From: CAVSCR01 sp963726575
GTDB lineage: Bacteria; Actinomycetota; Actinomycetes; JAHEKZ01
Length of the DNA stretch: 64,000 nucleotides
Assembly (NCBI GenBank): GCA_963726575.1
Contig: CAVSCR010000005.1
Span: 868,001 to 932,000 of the forward strand
Reading direction: 5' to 3'
Shown: positions 59,644-64,000 of the stretch, in pieces
Position numbering within the stretch: position 1 is the stretch's first letter
Layout: every line of letters begins with the position of its first letter
The notes under the pieces: model-generated
What the model was told of the DNA's origin: nothing
Database searches by the model: none
What the model saw: the letters and a program-made list of their open reading frames with translations, nothing else
Translations under genes and position numbers: made by a program

Positions 59644-61488
59644 CTACTCCCTCGAACGTCCGTCGTACATCGAGTCGAGGACGCCTTCGTACTTGGCCTC
59701 GACCACCTTGCGCTTCATCTTCAGGCTCGGAGTCAGCTCGCCGGACTCGACGCTGAAGTCGGCGTCGAGGATGCGGAAGTCCTTGATGGTCTCCCAGCGG
59801 TTGAGCCGCCCGTTCAGCTGGACGACGCACTCGCCCACGTAGGTGTGGACGGCGGGCGCGACGGTCAACTGTTCGTACGTGCCGGCCAGACCGCGTTCGT
59901 TCGCCCATCCCGGCAATGCGTCGGGGTCGAGCGTGATCAACGCTGTCGCATAGTTGCGGCGGTCGGCGTGCACCAGCATCTGACTGGCGATCGGGCAGAC
60001 CGCCTTGAACTGTGCCTCGATCAGCGACGGCGCGATGTACTTGCCCCCCGACGTCTTGACCAGGTCCTTCTTGCGATCGGTGATCTTCAGTCGCCCACCG
60101 TCGTCGATCTCGCCGATGTCTCCCGTGGCGAACCAGCCGTCGGCGCTCAGCACCTCGTCGGTCTGCTGCGGCATGGCGTGGTAGCCGCGCATGACGCCGG
60201 GGCCCTTGATGAGGATCTCGCCGTCCTCGGCGATCCGGATCTCACTGCCGCTGAACGGCTCGCCCACGGTGCCGAACCGGAAGCTGTCCGGCCGGTTGAG
60301 GCAGGTGCCCGCACTGGTCTCGGTGAGGCCGTAGCCCTCCAGGATCAGCAACCCGGCGGCGGCGAACCACTCGGCCACGTCACGGGAAAGCGCGGCACTG
60401 CCCGAGATCATGTAGCGCATGTTGCCGCCGAGTCGGGCCCGGATCTTGCTGAACACCAACCGGTCGGCGATGGCGTGCTGTGCCGACAGCCACGGCGAGG
60501 GGCTACGTCCTTGCTGCTGCAGCTTCACGACCTGACGCCCCACGCCGAAGGCCCAGTCGAACACCTTGGCCTTGGGGGCGCCCTCGGAGCGTGCCGTCTG
60601 CTCGACACGGGCGTAGACCTTCTCGAAGATCCGCGGGGCGCCTGCCATGAGTGTGGGCCGCACGACGCCAAGGTTGTCGACGATCCGGTCGATCCGGCCG
60701 TCGACCGCCGTGGCGAAGCCGATCTGCAGCTGCGCCGCCATCAAGACCTTGCCGAACGAGTGCGAGAGCGGGAGCCAGAGGTAGTGCACGTCGTTCTCGT
60801 CGAACACGCCGAGAGCCGCGGCCCCGGCGCCCTCGTAGGTCCAGCACGAGTGCAGCAGCTCCACGCCCTTGGGACGCCCTGTCGTGCCCGACGTGTAGAT
60901 CAAGGTGGCGAGCTGGTCGGATCGGATAGCTCCTACGCAGCGATCGACCAGCGCCGCGTCCTGCGCGAGCGCCTTCTCGCCGCTGGCCACGAGGTCGTCG
61001 AGCGTGATCACCCAGTCTTCGTCGGCGGCGGCGTCGAAGGTGATCACCTTGACCACGTCGGGGAGCTGCGCGCGCTGGTCCCGCAGCTTCGCCAGCTGGT
61101 CCGCGTCCTCTGCGAACACGAAGGAGGACCCGGAGTTCGCGAGGATGTAGGCGACGTCGACCGGCTCGGTGCTGGGGTAGACGGTCGTGGTCGCCCCGCC
61201 GGCCAGCATCACCGCGAAGTCGGCCAGGATCCACTCCAACCGGGTGTGGCTGATCAGTCCGACCCGCTGCTCGGGCTCCAGCCCGATCGAGAGCAGACCG
61301 GCCGCGAGCAACTCGCTTCGCCGCAAGGTCTCGGCCCACGTCATCGACTCCCAGCCGTCACCGACCGGGCGCCGAAATGCTTCGCGGTTGGGGGTCTTGG
61401 CCACCCGTTCGTGCAGCATCGTGGCGAAGGACGTGGACGGCGTCGGATATCCGCTGGTGTCGGAGGTCCCAGTACGCGACTTCGCCAT
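59644..61488 (-). CDS. Long-chain fatty-acid-CoA ligase (AMP-forming)
   Basis: 614 residues. AMP-binding signature LIYTSGTTGRPKGVELLH, GYGLTETSAG, and the C-terminal GDIGEIDDGGRLKITDRKKD with the hinge, then KTSGGKYIAPSLIEAQ. It activates fatty acids as acyl-CoA; related to FadD15-type ligases. The ATG at 61488 has GGTGGAG upstream; the earlier in-frame codons code for low-complexity sequence. Confidence 0.92.
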   Translation of the reverse strand: MAKSRTGTSDTSGYPTPSTSFATMLHERVAKTPNREAFRRPVGDGWESMTWAETLRRSELLAAGLLSIGLEPEQRVGLISHTRLEWILADFAVMLAGGATTTVYPSTEPVDVAYILANSGSSFVFAEDADQLAKLRDQRAQLPDVVKVITFDAAADEDWVITLDDLVASGEKALAQDAALVDRCVGAIRSDQLATLIYTSGTTGRPKGVELLHSCWTYEGAGAAALGVFDENDVHYLWLPLSHSFGKVLMAAQLQIGFATAVDGRIDRIVDNLGVVRPTLMAGAPRIFEKVYARVEQTARSEGAPKAKVFDWAFGVGRQVVKLQQQGRSPSPWLSAQHAIADRLVFSKIRARLGGNMRYMISGSAALSRDVAEWFAAAGLLILEGYGLTETSAGTCLNRPDSFRFGTVGEPFSGSEIRIAEDGEILIKGPGVMRGYHAMPQQTDEVLSADGWFATGDIGEIDDGGRLKITDRKKDLVKTSGGKYIAPSLIEAQFKAVCPIASQMLVHADRRNYATALITLDPDALPGWANERGLAGTYEQLTVAPAVHTYVGECVVQLNGRLNRWETIKDFRILDADFSVESGELTPSLKMKRKVVEAKYEGVLDSMYDGRSRE

Positions 61489-61525
61489 GGCTGCTCCACC
61501 CCCTGGTTGTGGTTGTCCGCGCAGC

Positions 61526-62176
61526 CTACGACGCCCGTACCGCGAGCACCTTGCGCAACCGGCGCTCAAGGCTCGGCGCAAGGTCCTCGGTCTCCAGCAG
61601 CAGCTGCAACCGGCGCGGGTCGGCCGCGCGCTCGGCGAACACCTCACCGATCGTCACACCGTGCTCGGGTCGGTGGATGACCTCGATGGCTTCGCCGGCC
61701 GCCACGGCTCCCGGCCGCCCCACCGCGAGGTATGCGCCAGGCGCGCCGACGTCGGTGAACCGTCTCACCCAGTGGGGCTCGTCCATCCAGTCCTGAAAGG
61801 TCCGGCACGGACGGCGTGGACTGCGCACAACGAGCTCGACCTCGCCGATCCGCCAGCGCTCCCCGATCACCGCGCCGGTGACGGCGACGCCCGAGGTGGT
61901 GAGGTTCTCACCGAAGCAGCCGGGAGTGAGGTCACGTCCCAGGCGCGTGGCCCAGGCGTCTAGGTCCTCACGCGCATACGCGTACACAGCTTGGTCGAGC
62001 CCGCCGTGGTCGCGGCGGTCCATGACCGTGTCCCCCACCGGTCCGAGCGGGTCGAGCCGTACCGCTCCCTCGACCGGACGCTTGTCGATCGCGGTGCGCG
62101 ATACGGACCCGTGTGGGTCCACGCGCAGCTCGTGAACCACGGACACGGCCACGAGCCGAGCTTCCGCACCCGTCAC
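61526..62176 (-). CDS. MOSC domain protein (YiiM-like)
   Basis: 216 residues. MOSC-type beta barrel: RRDHGGLDQAVYAYAREDLD, GCFGENLTTSGVAVTGAVIG, and the Cys in SPRRPCRTFQDWM that could hold molybdenum-cofactor sulfur. It is probably linked to molybdenum-cofactor-dependent reduction of N-hydroxylated compounds. The GTG at 62176 overlaps the lepA stop by four bases. Confidence 0.88.
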   Translation of the reverse strand: MTGAEARLVAVSVVHELRVDPHGSVSRTAIDKRPVEGAVRLDPLGPVGDTVMDRRDHGGLDQAVYAYAREDLDAWATRLGRDLTPGCFGENLTTSGVAVTGAVIGERWRIGEVELVVRSPRRPCRTFQDWMDEPHWVRRFTDVGAPGAYLAVGRPGAVAAGEAIEVIHRPEHGVTIGEVFAERAADPRRLQLLLETEDLAPSLERRLRKVLAVRAS

Positions 62177-64000
62177 TTCTTGGCCACCTCGCCGGTCGAC
62201 AGGGCGGCGATGAAGGCCTCCTGGGGGACCTCGACGCGACCCACCATCTTCATGCGCTTCTTGCCTTCCTTCTGCTTCTCCAGCAGTTTGCGCTTGCGGG
62301 TGATGTCACCGCCGTAGCACTTCGCGAGCACGTCCTTGCGCATCGCCCGGATGTTCTCGCGGGCGATGATCCGGCTGCCGATCGCAGCCTGGATCGGAAC
62401 CTCGAACTGCTGGCGCGGAATGAGCTCCTTGAGCTTCGCCGCCATGGACACCCCGTACGCGTACGCCTTGTCCTTGTGCACGATCGCGCTGAAGGCATCC
62501 ACCGGCTCACCGTGCAACAAGATGTCGACCTTCACGAGGTCGGCGGTCTGCTCCCCCGACAGCTCATAGTCGAGCGAGGCGAATCCGCGGGTACGCGACT
62601 TCAGCTGGTCGAAGAAGTCGAACACGATCTCGGCCATGGGAAGCGTGTAGCGCAGCTCGACGCGGTCTTCCGACAGGTAGTCCATGCCGAGCAGCTGCCC
62701 GCGCTTGGCCTGGCACAGCTCCATGATCGTGCCCACGTAGTCGCTGGGCGACAGCACGGTGGCTCGCACGACCGGCTCGTACACCTCATCGATCTTGCCG
62801 GTAGGGAACTCGCTGGGGTTGGTGACGACGCGCTCCTGTCCGTCCTCCATCACCACCCGGTACACGACGTTGGGCGCCGTCGAGATGAGCTCGAGGTCGA
62901 ACTCCCGTTCGAGGCGCTCGCGCACGATCTCGAGGTGCAGCAGGCCGAGGTAGCCGCACCGGAAGCCGAACCCCAGTGCAGTCGACGTCTCCGGCTCATA
63001 CCCCAGGGCCGCGTCGTTGAGCTGGAGCCGGTCGAGGGCGTCGCGCAGGTCGGGGTAGTCCGAGCCGTCGATCGGGAAGAGACCGGAGAACACCATCGGC
63101 TTGGGGTCGCGGAAGCCGGCCAGCGCCACGCCCGCCGGTGACTTGGCGTCGGTGACGGTGTCCCCGACCCGCGACTGCCGGACGTCCTTCACACCGGTGA
63201 TCAGGTAGCCGACCTCACCGACGCCAAGACCGCGAGAGGACACCGGCTCCGGCGAGATGACCCCTATGTCGAGCAGCTCGTGCATGACGCCGGTGGACAT
63301 CATGCGGACGCGTTCGCGCGGGGTCAGGTGCCCGTCGATCACTCTTACGTAGGTGACGACCCCTCGGTACGTGTCATAGATGGAGTCGAAGATCATCGCC
63401 CTCGCCGGAGCTGCCGCGTCGCCGATCGGCGGTGGCAGATCGGCCACGATCTGGTCGAGCAGGGCCTGCACGCCTTCGCCGGTCTTCCCCGACACGCGAA
63501 GGCAGTCGTCGGGCTCGCAGCCGATCAGGTGGGCGAGCTCGGCGGCGTACTTGTCCGGCTGCGCCGCAGACAGGTCGATCTTGTTGAGCACCGGGATGAC
63601 GGTGAGGTCGTTCTCCATGGCCAGGTAGAGGTTGGCCAGGGTCTGGGCCTCGATCCCCTGTGCCGCGTCCACCAGGAGAACGGCGCCCTCGCAGGCGGCC
63701 AGCGAGCGGGAGACCTCGTAGGTGAAGTCCACATGGCCCGGGGTATCGATCATGTTGAGCACGTAGCTGCTGCCGTCCGGTCCGGTCCACGGCATCCGGA
63801 CCGCCTGGGACTTGATCGTGATGCCGCGCTCGCGCTCGATGTCCATGCGGTCCAGGTACTGAGCCCGCATGAGCCGGGGGTCGACGACACCGGTCAGCTG
63901 CAGCATCCGGTCGGCCAGGGTCGACTTGCCGTGGTCGATGTGGGCGATGATGCAGAAGTTGCGGATCTGTGACGGCTCCGTGGCGGCCGGCTTGGGGGCC
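62173..64000 (-). CDS. lepA: Elongation factor 4 (LepA), N-terminus cut by window
   Basis: 609 residues seen; the window end cuts the first few codons. GTPase: IAHIDHGKSTLADR (G1), RGITIKSQAV (G2), DTPGHVDF (G3), NKID (G4), then the LepA-specific C-terminus (YGGDITRKRKLLEKQKEGKK). It back-translocates ribosomes. The frame is open at base 64000, beginning with APKPAATEPSQIRNF. Confidence 0.97.
   Translation of the reverse strand, partial: APKPAATEPSQIRNFCIIAHIDHGKSTLADRMLQLTGVVDPRLMRAQYLDRMDIERERGITIKSQAVRMPWTGPDGSSYVLNMIDTPGHVDFTYEVSRSLAACEGAVLLVDAAQGIEAQTLANLYLAMENDLTVIPVLNKIDLSAAQPDKYAAELAHLIGCEPDDCLRVSGKTGEGVQALLDQIVADLPPPIGDAAAPARAMIFDSIYDTYRGVVTYVRVIDGHLTPRERVRMMSTGVMHELLDIGVISPEPVSSRGLGVGEVGYLITGVKDVRQSRVGDTVTDAKSPAGVALAGFRDPKPMVFSGLFPIDGSDYPDLRDALDRLQLNDAALGYEPETSTALGFGFRCGYLGLLHLEIVRERLEREFDLELISTAPNVVYRVVMEDGQERVVTNPSEFPTGKIDEVYEPVVRATVLSPSDYVGTIMELCQAKRGQLLGMDYLSEDRVELRYTLPMAEIVFDFFDQLKSRTRGFASLDYELSGEQTADLVKVDILLHGEPVDAFSAIVHKDKAYAYGVSMAAKLKELIPRQQFEVPIQAAIGSRIIARENIRAMRKDVLAKCYGGDITRKRKLLEKQKEGKKRMKMVGRVEVPQEAFIAALSTGEVAKK

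Noticed and set aside
59059..61680. 873-residue plus-strand frame over the acyl-CoA ligase and MBL genes
   Set aside because: The minus strand carries two clear enzyme families; the plus frame has no motif and composition typical of an antisense frame.
1..64000. CRISPR arrays, insertion sequences, prophage, integrase or attachment sites
   Set aside because: No regularly spaced repeats, transposase, integrase or phage structural genes were found; the tRNA-Asn has no neighbouring integrase or visible repeated 3' end.

Overview
The window is high-GC DNA from the chromosome of an actinobacterium (Actinomycetota). The evidence is the many GTG starts, tightly overlapping genes, the class-typical core gene order on the minus strand (lepA, hemW, hrcA-dnaJ, rsmE, HIT, phoH, ybeY, CNNM, era, leuA, recO, uppS, znu-zur, glyS, DUF6703, dusB, dgt, dnaG), a single-chain alpha2-type GlyRS, and a leaderless-looking promoter. 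I cannot name the genus. There are no rRNAs, CRISPR arrays, insertion sequences or phage genes, and one tRNA (Asn).

Two halves are visible. From 1 to about 26.5 kb the region is accessory and metabolic. It holds a truncated sialidase-like protein, two amidohydrolases, a trimethylamine-dehydrogenase-like flavoenzyme, a GH3 lipoprotein, two copies of a DUF2252 + YbhN/UPF0104-type membrane protein pair (6.7-10.9 kb and 19.0-21.6 kb), a SulP transporter, an alpha/beta hydrolase behind a palindromic operator, an arylsulfatase, a bacterial protein-arginine-methyltransferase homologue, a SHOCT protein, a DUF6325 pair, and a PLP decarboxylase fused to a cyclic-nucleotide-binding-like domain. From 26.7 to 64 kb the region is conserved housekeeping: tRNA-Asn, dnaG, dgt, dusB, glyS, the Zur-controlled zinc uptake operon znuACB-zur, uppS-recO, leuA with a leucine leader peptide, era to phoH, rsmE-dnaJ-hrcA under CIRCE, hemW, an acyl-CoA ligase, MOSC and lepA (cut by the window end).

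Four genes carry a single-base frameshift that one indel would repair (amidohydrolase near 1940, sulfatase near 18775, DUF2252 at 19921, DUF222/HNH at 35349). The HNH gene also seems to have lost an internal segment. None of the housekeeping genes is broken, so either relaxed selection on accessory genes or a draft-quality assembly could explain this.

The best candidates for something undescribed are: the duplicated pairing of a kinase-like DUF2252 protein with a lipid-flippase-like membrane protein, one copy of which carries its own degenerate kinase-like domain; the bacterial PRMT; and the decarboxylase-CNB and DUF1269-amidohydrolase fusions.
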